64,000 bases of DNA, from the NCBI RefSeq assembly GCF_902167145.1, contig NC_050100.1, positions 185,063,439 through 185,127,438 of the forward strand, written 5' to 3'. The stretch comes from Zea mays. Taxonomy: Eukaryota; Streptophyta; Magnoliopsida; Poales; Poaceae. A model generated the notes under the pieces. That model was not told the origin of the DNA, searched no databases, and saw only the letters and a list, made by a program, of their open reading frames with translations. The position numbers and the translations under genes are program-made. The stretch's first letter is position 1; every line of letters starts with the position of its first letter. Of this stretch, positions 1 to 11,797 are shown piece after piece.

Positions 1-2418
1 CTGGGGAGATTAGATGGCGGGATGCCCTAGCCGCCATGGCGCTATCCACGCACGCACTCCTTGTGGCGCTGGTCGGGCACTGTCTGGACGCATACCACCT
101 CGAGCTGAAGCGCCGCCGGTGGAATCGTGGTGCCGCTGCCCATGTCCGGCTTCATCCAGAACATGCGCGGGGTTGTCGCAGGTGCATCCTGGTGCCGGGC
201 CGCTGGCCAACGGTGGCGGGCAATTCCTCCTAAACGAACTAGCCTCCGGTGAGCTCTATTTTTCTTTCTTTCTTTTATTTCCTTTCTCTGCGAGCGATAG
301 AGCATCGGCCATGGCGCGCGGTCGGCTGCGCCTGGGTGTTGAGACGTAGTGCGAGCGCCGTAGTCAGAGGGAGAAAGAAGAAGCCGCTCGGGCCGTTGGA
401 TCGTATTCAACGGTCACGATTAGATCTCAGGGTAGTCACTATGCGTCGTTGGATTCGTAATCAACGTTCCCGATTAGATTTGGGGGAAATCATCGTGAGC
501 CGTCGGATAGGGATCAGTTGGTCCTAGATGCGCACCAGTTCAATTAATAACAGAGCAAATCTGGGTCGTTCGTTTCTAATCGGACGGTTGTAGACTCGCG
601 ATACCCCTTCGGCCATGCACTTCTTTCAAAAGAATCCCTCGTCTTGGTACAAATAAACCCGCAGTCCACCTCAACACTAAAAGTATTACTTTTAAGGCCT
701 GGAATTTACGCAGAACCCCCTGTTCTTCCACAGAATAGTGTCCCCAGTCCAGCCAGCGAGTATTAGGGGATACATTAATTTAGGAAAAGGATTTTAGCAC
801 AAAAATAAATCTTGAAACTTGGTTAATTCATATTAAATCCATTTTAACTCCAAATTGATTCATTTCAGAGACATTAATTTTGTTTTAGTATTATCTATCA
901 CCTAGTACCTTTGTTTAACCATGAAACTTGAATTAAAATTGCTCAATTGAATTAATCTATTCTAGGTGCTAATTGATTTCAGAAATTCATAACTCAATAT
1001 CTGTAGCTCCGAATTTAGTGGTTCTTGTTTCTACGATCTCGTAGCTTCGCGTAGATCATTACTATTCAGTTTGTTCTTATGTTTGGTGTAATATTAATTT
1101 TATCTATACCATGTTTGTTTGTATTGCTACGACTAGCGGTGAGGTCACGAGGATTTGAAGAATCATCCTGGTACCTGGAATCTCAAGTCCCAGGCAAGTT
1201 GTGCCCTTGATCACTTCTTTTACCCACTCATGTTCTAATTAATCATAATGATCTGCATAGGTTAATTTGATGGGACCTAATAGGTTACCCTAGTTTGTCT
1301 ATCTTTATGCCTTGTTTACCACTAAACTTTCTGGGTAGTACTTGCTAGTGCTATATGTGGATTTGGGCATTGAGATACATATTATTCATACTTTTGTTAT
1401 CAGTTGCTATTTACTGTTCATGATAAGATCATTATGTTAATTGGAACATGGAGAACCACCCGGGAAAACAGTGCTACCACAAGGGTTTAATGGGACGCCC
1501 TTGGCCTATTAATTAGGAAAGCTAGTGGAAGACTACCTTACCCGAAAGGGGCAAGGGCAGTAGGGGAGTGGTCAGTGTAGGGAGGCCCTCGGGAGGATTT
1601 TGCTGTGATGGCGGTCCTGCAAGGGATTCCTGCATTGTAGCTTCCTATAAACTGTAGCGGGTTTTCTGAAGCTAGTGGAACTTTGTAAAGGCCTCGTAGT
1701 GTTACCCTGCCTCGCCTCCTCGGTAGAGGTGTATGGGAAGTCGCGATCCCTTAGCAGATGGGTAACATGACTTGTGGGTAAAGATGTGCAACCTCTGCAG
1801 AGTGTAAAACTGGTATACTAGCCGTGCTCACGGTCAAGAGCGGCTCGGACACTCACATGATTAATCTATGGAACTTAAATTCAATTTGTCATATGCATTG
1901 CATCGCAGGTGATGTTGTTACTTCTGTTCTACTATTTAATTGGGTTGGTATTTACTTATACTTAGTAATGGCTAATAAAATTTTGACCAACTTTAAAAGC
2001 AATGCTCAGCTTCAGCCATCCTCTTTGGTAAGCCTTACACTTCACATGAGCTCCCACCTTTGGCGAGTTCATACACATTATTCCCCACAACTTGTTGAGC
2101 GATGAACGTATGTGAGCTCACTCTTGCTGTCTCACACCCCCACAGGTCAAGAACAGGTACCGCAGGATGAGGCGCTTGGAGGATGCTGCGATGTGTTCGT
2201 GAGAGGTCTAGGCCGTCGTCTCCCAGTCAACTTTGGGTTGCTGGACCGTTGTCTCCTTATAATGTAATTATTTATTTTGTATAGAACTCCTGTTATATAT
2301 AAAGATGTGACATTCGATCCTGTGCCACTATACATCATATGTGTGAGACTTGGTCCCAGCATATCTGGTGTTTATGTTCGCGCCCGGGTCTTGGTGCCCC
2401 TAAAACCCGGGTGTGACA
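1..2418 (+). mobile_element. Right part of a diverged chromovirus-type (Del/Tekay-like) LTR
   Basis: The stretch ends in CCCGGGTGTGACA at 2406-2418, the same terminus as the long LTRs at 8138-11535 and 17813-21201. It shares blocks with them in the same order: the GGGAAAACAGTGC block near 1463, the GGGTAAAG...CAACCTCTGCAGAGTG block near 1777, and the GCCGTGCTC block near 1821. No primer-binding site follows 2418, so this is a 3' LTR or a solo LTR. Its left end is outside the window. The first 400 bases are relatively GC-rich, as in the related LTRs. No gene is seen here, and the short ORFs are not conserved. Confidence 0.75.
1194..2145 (+). other. Intron-like segment (GC-AG) inside the diverged LTR
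   Basis: The donor-like CCAG|GCAAGT (exon end 1193) and the acceptor-like pyrimidine-rich CACCCCCACAG|GT (end 2145) lie in the same relative places as those in the LTRs of element A. The spacing is also similar (952 here, 983 and 984 there). The reading frame upstream, which begins M-F-V-C at 1111, is broken by a stop in this copy. Splicing is inferred, not shown. Confidence 0.4.
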
Positions 2419-3154
2419 GTTAGGGTTTCAATTGGGCCAAATGGGCTGGGTTGGGCTCGGCTCAAAACGCGTAATCGGGCTGCGCTAAATATTTTTCGGA
2501 ATAAAAATGTTCCTGCGAAATTTGTTTCTACAGAAAACAGAGCGAATTAGAGTTTCGATGAATGGACGATCGAGCGATTAATTCGGCCGAGAGTCTAATT
2601 TGATTTGGCTCGAAAATAATTACCTACGCGTGATTCGAAAATAAATCGTCCTGAGATTCGATCGGCTTTGGATTTTTAGTCGGAGAAGGTGAATCGTGGC
2701 ATTTTAAAATTGCTGTCGATGCTGATTTTGACATCGGATTGGATACAGAGATATTAAGCCGAATCGGATAGAAATTAATTAGAGGACGACATACTGAGTA
2801 TTTTTTTGAGAGTACGGATTCGGATTAAAATAGTCAAACATCGATCGAAGTTCAGGAATTAGATTCGGGCTCAGATCAGATAACAGTCGTTGAGAGTTTG
2901 ATTTAATAAGCTTTAGACGAGATTTATAAATCGAGATTGAATATTGAGATTACATTCGCGCCGAGAATAAAAGTTTTTAATAGCTCCAAATTTGGTTGTT
3001 TCTCTCGATCGAATAACTCTGAATTCGGTGAACTTCCTTGAGAAAGCCTGATAGACAGAGATAGACACGATCGAGAAATAGGAATTTTCACTGAGCATTC
3101 AAGATTAGGATAATTCTTCTGACATAACCCGAAATAGACACCTGGGGTGTCACA
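2419..3154 (-). repeat. Fragment of a minus-strand LTR-like sequence
   Basis: Read on the minus strand, the segment begins TGTGACACCCC at 3154, a typical grass gypsy LTR start. It runs AT-rich to 2419, where the plus-strand LTR abuts it. No ORF of interest and no primer-binding site is visible. It may be the target into which the LTR ending at 2418 was inserted. The family is not recognised. Confidence 0.4.
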
Positions 3155-3799
3155 GTGTGGTGGTTGGGGTTATTTATAGCCCCATCCACCAAAATGGCCG
3201 TTGGGGAACTCTGCTGTCGACGGGCGCACCGGACAGTCCGGTGCACCACCGGACACTGTCCGGTGCGCCAGCCATGTCACCCAACCGTTGGGGTTCGACC
3301 GTTGGAGCTCTGACTTGTGGAGCCACCGGACAATCCGGTGGTGCACCGGACAAGTCCTGTTCACTATCCGGTGCGCCATCTGTGCCTGCTCTGACTTCTG
3401 CGCGCGCAGTCCACACTGTAGCGTTCACTGTTGCTTTTTGCAGATGACCATTGGCGCGCTAGCCGTTGCCCCCGCTGGCACACCGGACAGTCCGGTGCTA
3501 CAGCAGACAGTCCGGTGAATTATAGCGGAGAGCGATTTCCAGAAACCCGAAGGTAGCGAGTTCAGAGTGATTCTCCCTGGTGCACCGGACAGTCCGGTGC
3601 GCCAGACCAGGGCAGCCTTCGGCTTTCTTTGCTCCTTTGTTTTGAACCCTTTCTTTTGACTTTGTATTGGTTTGTTATGAACCTTTGGCACCTGTAGAAC
3701 ATATATTTTAGAGCAAACTAGTTAGTCCAATTATTTGTGTTGGGAAATTCAACCACCAAAATCATTTAGGAAAAGGTTTGACCCTATTTCCCTTTCAGT
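3155..3799 (-). repeat. Truncated Sirevirus LTR (U3 and TATA part only)
   Basis: On the minus strand it starts at 3799 with TGAAAGGGAAATAGGGTC, like the LTR of element B. It carries several copies of the CACCGGAC/GTCCGGTG palindrome and reaches the TATA region, where the LTR is cut off at 3155. R and U5 are missing, so it is a deletion product. It lies in the opposite orientation to B, C and D. Confidence 0.75.
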
Positions 3800-4394
3800 C
3801 TCAAAATGCACACAAAAGGAAAACCCAGCATGATGCAAAGTTTTATGGTATGTCTTTTATTAATTATTTGTTTTTAAAGGTGGTGTTCACATGCTCCATT
3901 AAATAGAGACAAAATATTCAAGAAAATAACCTCTTATCATATGATTTACAAATTTGGGTATTACACATGTTGGGCAAGAGTTCAATAGAAGGGGAAGGGA
4001 CAACAATAAGTAGCAGTGAGTCTCCAATTATGGAGAAAAGGATGTTAAAAGAAGCGTGATAGGACAAGAGCTCAATAAAAAGGGAAGGGGTTGTTGGTCA
4101 CTTGCTTTGATTGCTATATGTTATCAAAAATAAGGCAACACAAGTTATTAAACCATAAACTTCTCCCTTCAATTAATCCTTCTTTGAAGGTTAATTCAAG
4201 ATAGAAGATGAAGGGTACAAATGCATGTATATTAACAAGGGTGAAAAGTGAACTTGTAAAGGGTGGGATATGCTACTCATCTTCATGCTTCCACACTTAT
4301 CATTTTCATTCCTTGCAATATAATGAACGATTACAAACGTACCTTTAGCTCTACAAGCGTGATAGCTCGAAGGTACTTCAAAGACTGAGATAGA
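3800..4394 (-). repeat. Old repeat DNA, left flank of solo LTR E
   Basis: No gene is seen. A minus-strand LTR-like start, TGTAATACCC, lies at 3965. The rest (3966-4394) reads on the minus strand as non-coding retroelement sequence. It should have been continuous with 46630 onwards before the solo LTR E was inserted. A stretch near 4029 (GAAAAGGATGTTAAAAGAA) recurs near 47082 on the far side of the nest. The family is not recognised. Confidence 0.35.
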
Positions 4395-4721
4395 TGGGAG
4401 CAACTAGAAGGGGTGAATAGGTGATCCTGCAAAACATGACTTAAAACACAAAAACTTGGTCTAAAATTAGAGTTAGTGCAAATTAAACCAAGCTTGAGAG
4501 GAGAGAAATAGAGATAGAGAGGTTCTTTTCACTTGATTACTCTATCAAGATATGAATTAGACTTAGATCAATATCACAAGTGAAAATAGGGAACTTAGGA
4601 AGATAGAAAAATCACAATAAAGTAAATGTCACAAGAGACACGATGATTTTTATCCCGTGGTTCGGTCAAGCGTGATATGCTTGTCTACTCCACATTGTGG
4701 TGTCCCAATGGATGAGGCTTG
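4395..4721 (-). repeat. Solo LTR E, U5-end piece (split by B)
   Basis: On the minus strand it contains the Sirevirus U5 end: GGATCACCTATTCACCCCC, then a terminus ending CCCA at 4395. It continues across element B to 26982-27059 and across element C to 45523-46629. Reassembled, E is about 1.5 kb. The flanks are ATAGA (4390-4394) and TTAGA (46630-46634), a target duplication with one mismatch. No primer-binding site or polypurine tract lies outside either end, so E is a solo LTR. Confidence 0.8.
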
Positions 4722-5937
4722 TGAAAGGGAAATAGGGTCAAACCTTTTCCTATATGAATTTTGGTGGTTGAATTGCCCAACACAAACAATTGGACTAACT
4801 AGTTTGCTCTAGATTATGAGTTCTACAGGTGCCAAAGGTTCAACACAAACCAATAAAAAGTCCAAGAAAGGGTTCAAATACAAAGAGCCAAAGACAACCG
4901 AAGGCTGCCCTGGTCTGGCGCACCGGACTGTTCGGTGTGCCACCGGACAGTGTCCGGTGCACCAGGGTGGATCAACACAAACTTGCTAGCTTCGGGAATT
5001 CGGGGAGCCACTCCGCTATAATTCACCGGACTGTCCGGTGTAACATCGGACTGTCCGGTGTGCCAGCGGAGCAACGACTACTTCGCGCCAACGGTCGTCT
5101 GCAAAGGAACAGTGAAACGCTACAGTGCACGCCTGCGCGCGTAGAAGTCAGAGCAGGCATCAGAAGGCGCATCGGACAGTGAACAGTGACTGTCCGGTGC
5201 ACCACCGGACTGTCCGGTGGCCACACTTGTCAGAGCTCCAACGGTCGAACCCTAACGGTTAGGTGACGTGGCTGGCGCACCGGACAGTGTCCGGTGGTGC
5301 ACCAGACTGTCTGGTGTGCCATACGATGGCAATCATCCCCAACGACCACTTTGGTGGTTGGGGCTATAAATACCCCCCAACCACCACACTTCAAGGCATC
5401 CAAGTTTTCAGCCATTGCATTCAATACAAGAGCTCTAGACTTCACTCCAAGACACAAACAAAGAGATCAAATCCTCTCCCAAGTCCAAAGGTCATTCCAA
5501 TCAAATAGTGACTAGTGAGAGAGTGATATTTGTGTTCTTTTGAGTTCTTGTGCTTGGATCGCTTTCTTCCTTCTCCATTTCTTGTTCTCAAGTGTTTTGT
5601 ATCCAAGACAAGGGACACTAAGTGTGTGGTGGTCCTTGCAGGGTCTAAGTGACCCGTGAGATAAGGAGAAAGCTCACTCGGTCTAGGCGACCGTTTGAGA
5701 GAGGGAAAGGGTTGAAAGAGACCCGGTCTTTGTGACCACCTCAACGGGGAGTAGGTTTGCAAAAACCGAACCTCGGTAAAACAAATCACCGCGTCTCACT
5801 CTTCATTTGATTGTGATTTGTTTTCCCCCTCTCTTTCGGACTCGATTATATTTCTAACGCTAACCCCGGCTTGTAGTTGTGCTTAAGTTTATAATTTTCA
5901 GATTCCGCCTATTCACCCTCCCTCTAGGCGACTTTCA
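4722..5937 (+). repeat. 5' LTR of Sirevirus B
   Basis: The LTR starts TGAAAGGGAAATAGGG and ends CTAGGCGACTTTCA. U3 holds repeated CACCGGAC...GTCCGGTG palindromes. TATAAATA is at 5365-5372, within an inverted repeat. The LTR is followed by the primer-binding site at 5940. Confidence 0.92.
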
Positions 5938-5985
5938 ATTGGTATCGGAGCCCGGTTCTTCATTAGAGCTTAACCGCTTGAAGTG

Positions 5986-8137
5986 ATGTCGGGAGATCAC
6001 ACCAAGAAGGAGGTCATGACCGGCGAGAAGCCCGCTACAAGCCACGGGAAGGCTCCATCAAGGGAGTCCGGCTCCAAAGGAAAGGGATAATCACACTCCC
6101 ACAACAAGTCGCATCGGAGTGGCGACAAGAAGAAGAAGATGAAGAAGGTGGTCTACTACGAGACCGATTCTTCGTCGCCATCCACCTCCGGCTCCGACGC
6201 GCCATCCGTAACTTCTAAGCGACATGAGCGCAAGAAGTTTAGTAAGATCCCCCTACGCTACCCCGCATTTCTAAACATACTCCATTACTTTCCGTTCCAT
6301 TAGGCAAACCACCAGTTTTTGACGGTGAAGATTATAATATGTGGAGTGATAAAATGAGGCACCATCTAACCTCACTCCACACTATCATTTGGGATGTTGC
6401 TGAGTTTGGAGTACAGGTACCATTCGTAGGGGATGAGGACTATGACTTGGACGAAGTTGCCCAAATCCGGCACTTCAACTCCCAAGCCACCACTATACTC
6501 CTGCCTCTCTAAGTCGAGAAGAGTATAATAAGGTGCAAGGGTTGAAGAGCGCCAAAGAGATTTGGGACGTGCTCAAGACCACGCACGAAGGAGACGAGGT
6601 GACCAAGATCACCAAGAGGGAAACGATCGAGGGGGAGCTCGGTCACTTCATGCTCAACCAAGGAGAAGACCCGCAAGCATGTACAACCGGCTAAAAACCT
6701 TGGTGAACCAAGTGCGCAACCTCGGGAGCACCAAATGGGATGACCATGAAATGGTCAAGGTTATTCTTAGATCACTCGTATTTCTTAATCCAACTCAAGT
6801 TCAATTAATTCATGGTGATCCTAGATATAAACTAATGTCTCCCGAGTAAGTAATAGGAAAATTTGTGAGTTTTGAATTAATGATCAAAGGCTCCAAGAAG
6901 ATCATTGAGCAAGGCGCCTCCTCCACACCCGAGGCACAACCGGTCGCATTCAAGGCAGCGGAGGAGAAGAAAGAAGAGTCTACATCAAGTAGGCTCCCCA
7001 TAGACGCCTCCAAGCTCAACAACAAGGAAATGGCGCTCATCATCAAGAGCTTTCGCCAAATCCTCAAGCAAAGGAGGGGGAAAGACTACAAGCCCCGCTC
7101 CAAGAAAGTATGCTACAAGTGTGGTAAGCTCGGTCATTTTATCGCTAAATGTCCTTTATCTAGTGATAGTGACAGGGATAACGACAAGAGGGGGAAGAAG
7201 AAGGAGAAGAGATATTACAAGAAGAAGGGTGGCGATGCCCATGTTTGCCGGGAGTGGGACTCCGATGAGAGCTCCACCGACTCCTCCGACGACGAGGACG
7301 CCGCCAACATCGCCATCAACAAGGGCCTCCTCTTCCCCAACGTCGGCCACAAGTGCCTCATGGCAAAGGATGGCAAGAAGAAGGTAAAATCTAGATCCTG
7401 CACTAAGTATGCAACTTCTAGTGATGAGGGTAATTCTAGTGATGATGAGGATAACTTGCTTACTCTTTTTGCTAATCTTAACATGCAACAAAAAGAGAAA
7501 TTGAATGAATTAATTAGTGCTATTCATGAGAAGGATGAACTCTTGGATAGCCAAGAGGACTTCCTAATTAAAGAAAATAAGAAGCATGTTAAGACTAAAA
7601 ATGCTTATGCTCACGACGTAGAGAAAAATGAAAAATTAACTAGTGAGCTTAGTATTTGCCATGACACTATCTCCAACCTTAGGATTGAGAATGCTAATTT
7701 GATTACTAAGGTTGAGAAATCAAATATTTGTGATGATTCAATTATCAATCTTAGAAATGATAATGCTAGTCTAATTGCTAAGATTGAAAAATTGAATGCC
7801 TCTCTTGCTAGCCTTAAGAATGAGAATGAAAAATTAATTGCTAAGGCTAAGGAATTAGATGTTTGCAATGTTTCTATTTCCAATCTTAGAAATGAGAATG
7901 CTATTTTACATGCTAAGATTGTTGAATTAAATGATTGCAAACCCTCTACATCTACGGTTGATCATGTTTCTATTTGCACTAGATGTAGAGATGTTAATGT
8001 AGATGCTATTCATGATCACCTTGCTATGATTAAACAACAAAATGATCATATAGCTAAACTAGATGCTAAGATTGCCGAGCATGAATTAGAAAATGAGAAA
8101 TTTAAATTTGCTCGTAGTATGCTTTATAGTGGGAGAC
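5986..8137 (+). pseudogene. gag of Sirevirus B, 5' part (broken)
   Basis: An ATG at 5986 starts a frame matching the gag of element D, but a stop appears about 35 codons in (near 6088). Frameshifts follow up to about 6865. From there to 8137 the frame is open for over 400 codons. That part has the zinc knuckle C-X2-C-X4-H-X4-C (cysteine at 7111), a long Asn/Glu/Lys-rich coiled-coil-like region, and a second C-X2-C-X-D...D-H motif near 7978. Element A interrupts it at 8137. The gag frame resumes at 21207 and ends at 21682. The product would have been the nucleocapsid polyprotein; this copy cannot make it. Confidence 0.85.
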
Positions 8138-11100
8138 TGTAACGCCCCGAATTTCGAGTTGGATTTTTTTCTTTCTCTATCGCTCGCTAAATTCGGGTGT
8201 TACCTCTCTTTCCTATTTCTTTTCGCTAAAACCCTACCTATTTCCAAAACTCCAAGTAGTATAATAATAATAAACCCTAAGAGTATTTCATTTGAATTGT
8301 TGCACCATGCCGGTCCCTGCATATCTTTTGTTTATGGATTGAATTTGTGAAAACATGCTTTTAGAAAAAATGATTAAAAAGGAAAAAAACCTTTCCTTCT
8401 CTCTCTTTCCCCCTCCTCCCCTTTCAGCCCGGCCGGCCTGGGCGGCCCAGCTGGCGCGGCCCAGCCAGGCGCGCAGCCGCCCCCCCTCTCTCGCGCCCGG
8501 CCCAGCTGGCCAATCCGGCCCAGCCGGCCTCCCTCCCCCCCTTCTTCTTTCCTCCCCGCCGTGGGCCGGCCTCGCCGCGGCCCAGCTGCCCCCCGCGCTT
8601 TGGGCCCGTGGCGGCCCAGCCGCCCCAGCCGGCTCGCCCGCTCCCCCCGCCTGGAAAGCCGCCACCGCCTTTGGGTGGGCCCCACCCGTCAGCCGCGCCC
8701 TCCCCAAACCGCCTCCCCCTTTCCTCCCTCCTCCCCTGCTCGTCCCCGTTCCTCTGCCCTAGCTCGCCGCCGCTCCCCTGCCCGCCCCAGCTCGCTCGCC
8801 GCTGGAGCCCCGCCCGCCCGTGGTAAGCCCCGGCCCCTCCCCTTCTTCCTCCCCTCTCTCCTCCCCTCCCTCCCTCTCCCCGGCGCGATCCCGCCCGCCC
8901 GGCATCCGCGCGGCCCCGCCCCGCATCCGCGCGGCCCCGCCCTCGGAGCTCGCGGCCATGGCGTCCGCGGCCATGGCGCGGCGTCCCGGTGCCGCTCCGC
9001 CCCGCCCGACGAACCCCCCCTCGCCCCCCGCCCGGCGGCGCTCGGCCCCGGCCGTGGCGGCGTCCCGGCGTGGCCCCGACGCGCTCCCCCGCCCCTCCCC
9101 TCGGCGTGGCCAGCCGTGGCGGCGCGGCGAGCCCCGCCCGCGCGCGCGCCCCCCCAGCCCGCCCTCGGCTCGCCGGCCTCGCCCGCCCTCGACGCCCTGC
9201 CCTCCCCGTCCATGGCCGCCGGTCCCGCTCGCCCGCTCGCGGCCCCGTGCCCGCGGCGGCGCGCTCGCCCGCCCGTGGCCATGGCGCGGTGGCCCGGCGT
9301 GGCCCCGTCTCGCCCGTCGGCGCCCGGCGCGCCCTCCCCGGCCGGCCATGGCACGGCGGCCTGCGGCCTCGGCGGTGCGTGCGGAGCCCCGGCGCGGCCC
9401 ATGCACGCACGGTGCCCCCGGCGAGCTCGCCGCACCCGCGGCTCGCGGCCACGGCGGCTCGATCCCGCCCGCATTGGCGTGTCCCGCCCCTGCGCAGCGC
9501 GGCCCCGGCCCGGCGCAGCTTCAGCTCGCGCGGCCGTGGTGCCCCTGCGTAGCGCGTGCGCGGTTCGGCCCCGGCGTGTGCGCGACTCATTCGCGACACG
9601 TCAGCGCGGCCTTGCGCGTACGTGCTCGCGTGGTGCACGGTGCGTTTACGTGGCTCGTCGTGCCCGCGACGCAACACATAGCGCTCTGTCGCGTCCGCGA
9701 CACGATCGTCTACCCCGAGCCACCCGTCTACCCCCCCTGCATTCTATGCGTGTGACCGCGTTATTTAATTAATAAATGGAAACTCAATTTAGAAATCGGT
9801 TACGTTAGTTAATTCGTGTAAGTAATTATCTACCTCATTTAATGTCGATCAACTGGAAATGGTCATGATTCGAATTATGCATGTAGCTAATCCGTTTGTT
9901 AGAACTAATTGGAGCTAAGTAGAACTAGGGCACGTAGCGTTGAGTTATTCGTCTACCCGTAGTGCATCTCGAGCATAAGCCTTAACCCCTGCGAGACCTT
10001 CCCTCGTTTCTTTCTAACAATGGTAAACTCATTATTGTATGTGATATTCTATGCATGTTTAATCTACTTGTTCTCTTATATGGTGTATTGTTGGTTTCCT
10101 AATTTCAATGGATGGATGTATGTATGTTTGCACTCGCATAGAGAACGATCCGGTTGAAGAGCCCGAGGAACTCGCAGGAGAAGCCCCTGAGCAGCAGCCG
10201 GTTGGTGGAGGCAAGTGTCCCTTGACCTATCTCTGTCCTATTCATTCTTTAATTCACCTCCCGCATCACACATTTATGCCTAAGGATTGACTAGCTTTGT
10301 TATCCATGTCCTTGTTTACCTATTTGGGTTGGATTATTATTGTTTAGCTTTATGCTATTGCTCAAACTCTAATCAATGAACATGATGAGATTATCTATGA
10401 TACGCTGTTTTCCCTTCTCTTATTATGATGTCGTACTTGTGGTCTTCAAGGGGGCTCGAGCGGTTTCTCGAGTGTCTCTTCGTAAGGACCTGTTCTATGG
10501 ATGACTGCCCGGGAAAACAGTGCAACCATGAGGGTGGAATGGGATGCCCTTAGCTGAATAATTAGAGGATCCAGGGTGTAGTTCACTTAGCCGTCGTGCC
10601 GTCAATGGGGCTCGGTGTATGCGGCTCGCTCTGCCAAGTTTGGGTTCGCCCCTTGGGGAGGAGTGCGGTGCATTTAGGAAACCTAACGGGTGGCTATAGC
10701 CCCGGGGAATCTTTGTAAAGGCTACGTAGTGATGCCCTGCTGGGTCACCTTGGTAGTGATCAATGGAGAGTCATGATCTCCGGGCAGAAAGGGAATCGTG
10801 GCTTGTGGGTAAAGTGCACAACCTCTGCAGAGTGTTTGAAAAACTGATATATCAGCCGTGCTCGCGGTTATGAGCGGCCAAGGGAGCTCCAGTGATTAGT
10901 GGTACTTGATCAGAGACATTATGGTACAGGTGGTTATGAGATCGATGGTTCTGGTTATGGCTATGGTGCTGGTAAGTGGTATTCTTTCCGTTTGGAAAGG
11001 GTACATCGGGCTAATAACTCGGGTTAATGCTAAAACCTGGCTTTCTATTAGTAAATAATAATCTGACCAACTAAAAGCAACTGCTTGACTTATCCCCACA

Positions 11101-11535
11101 TAAAGCTAGTCCACTACAGCCAAACAGGATACTTGCTGAGTATGTTGATGTGTACTCACCCTTGCTCTACACACCAAACCCCCCCATCCCCAGGTTGTCA
11201 GCATTGCAACCACTGCTTAGGAGAAGATGAAGCTGTGGAAGGAGACTTCCAGGAGTTCCAAGACTACGACGAGTTCTAGGCGTGGGTTAGCGGCAACCCC
11301 CAGTCGGCTGCCTATGAAGGCCACGGTTATCTACGTTTCGTTTTCGCACTTTGATTTATTGTAAGGACTATATGGATGTCTCAGACGTATGATGTAATCG
11401 ACTATTATTCCCCTTTTAATACCATTTTGAGCACTGTGTGATGATGTCCATGTTATGTAACTGCTGTGTACGTGAATAACTGATCCTGGCACGTATATGG
11501 TTCGCATTCGGTTTACCTTCTAAAACCGGGTGACA
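8138..11535 (+). repeat. 5' LTR of chromovirus A
   Basis: The LTR is 3398 bp. It starts TGTAACGCCCCGAATTTCG and ends AAACCGGGTGACA. About 8420-9720 is extremely GC- and CpG-rich. There, all six frames stay open for hundreds of codons by composition alone. Downstream is AT-richer sequence holding the candidate intron at 10211-11193. It differs from the 3' LTR by scattered substitutions, a duplicated GC-rich unit of about 20 bp near 8905-8940, and small indels. Confidence 0.93.
10108..11279 (+). CDS. Candidate spliced 62-aa ORF within the LTR of chromovirus A
   Basis: This is a hypothesis. The ATG at 10108 opens a frame reaching the donor-like GGAG|GCAAGT (exon end 10210). The acceptor-like CCCCATCCCCAG|GT ends at 11193. 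Joining 10108-10210 to 11194-11279 keeps one frame with a stop at 11277-11279. The result is a 62-residue acidic peptide with a Glu-rich first half, a C-Q-H-C-N-H-C cluster at the junction and a D/E/F-rich tail. The 3' LTR copy (19771-19873 plus 20858-20943) differs by a single residue. AG|GCAAGT is the usual strong context for GC donors. No similarity to a known protein is recognised. Without splicing, the first exon would read on to 10290 as a 60-residue ORF. Confidence 0.3.
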
Positions 11536-11540
11536 TAAGC

Positions 11541-11552
11541 TGGTATCAAATC
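11541..11552 (+). other. Primer-binding site of chromovirus A
   Basis: TGGTATCAAATC lies 5 bases after the 5' LTR and resembles the initiator-Met tRNA 3' end complement used by many plant LTR elements, with a few mismatches. Confidence 0.75.
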
Positions 11553-11797
11553 CGTGCTGACTGTAGGACCGCTAACCTAGAGTAGAATGGTCGTTCTAAG
11601 GACTATAGACCTCTGTCACTGCCTTGACTTTGATATCCCTTCAAAAGTTGGTCATACCGACCAAACCTATATTCTACTATATATTATACCTTGCTGAAAA
11701 ATTGTGTTTTATTCTAATCCTTCATTCATTTATGATTCATTATTTGCTGGTCATATTAATTCTGTTCTCACCCTTTTGCTTGCGGTGTCTTTTGTAG

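Noticed and set aside
7120..7135. GGTAAG in the gag zinc-knuckle codons as the donor for a gag-pol splice
   Set aside because: The sequence is conserved because it encodes C-G-K. Joining it to the AG before pol leaves the product out of the pol frame.
7121..7387. Arg/Thr-rich 88-codon frame overlapping the Sirevirus B gag zinc knuckle
   Set aside because: It is out of frame with gag. The equivalent in D (35600-36070) is likewise a shadow frame of a repetitive Lys/Asp coding region.
8424..9772. Open frames of 400 or more codons on both strands in the chromovirus LTR (and 17963-19435)
   Set aside because: All frames stay open because the region has almost no A or T. The predicted proteins are Arg/Gly/Ala/Pro low-complexity and no frame is preferred between the two LTRs.
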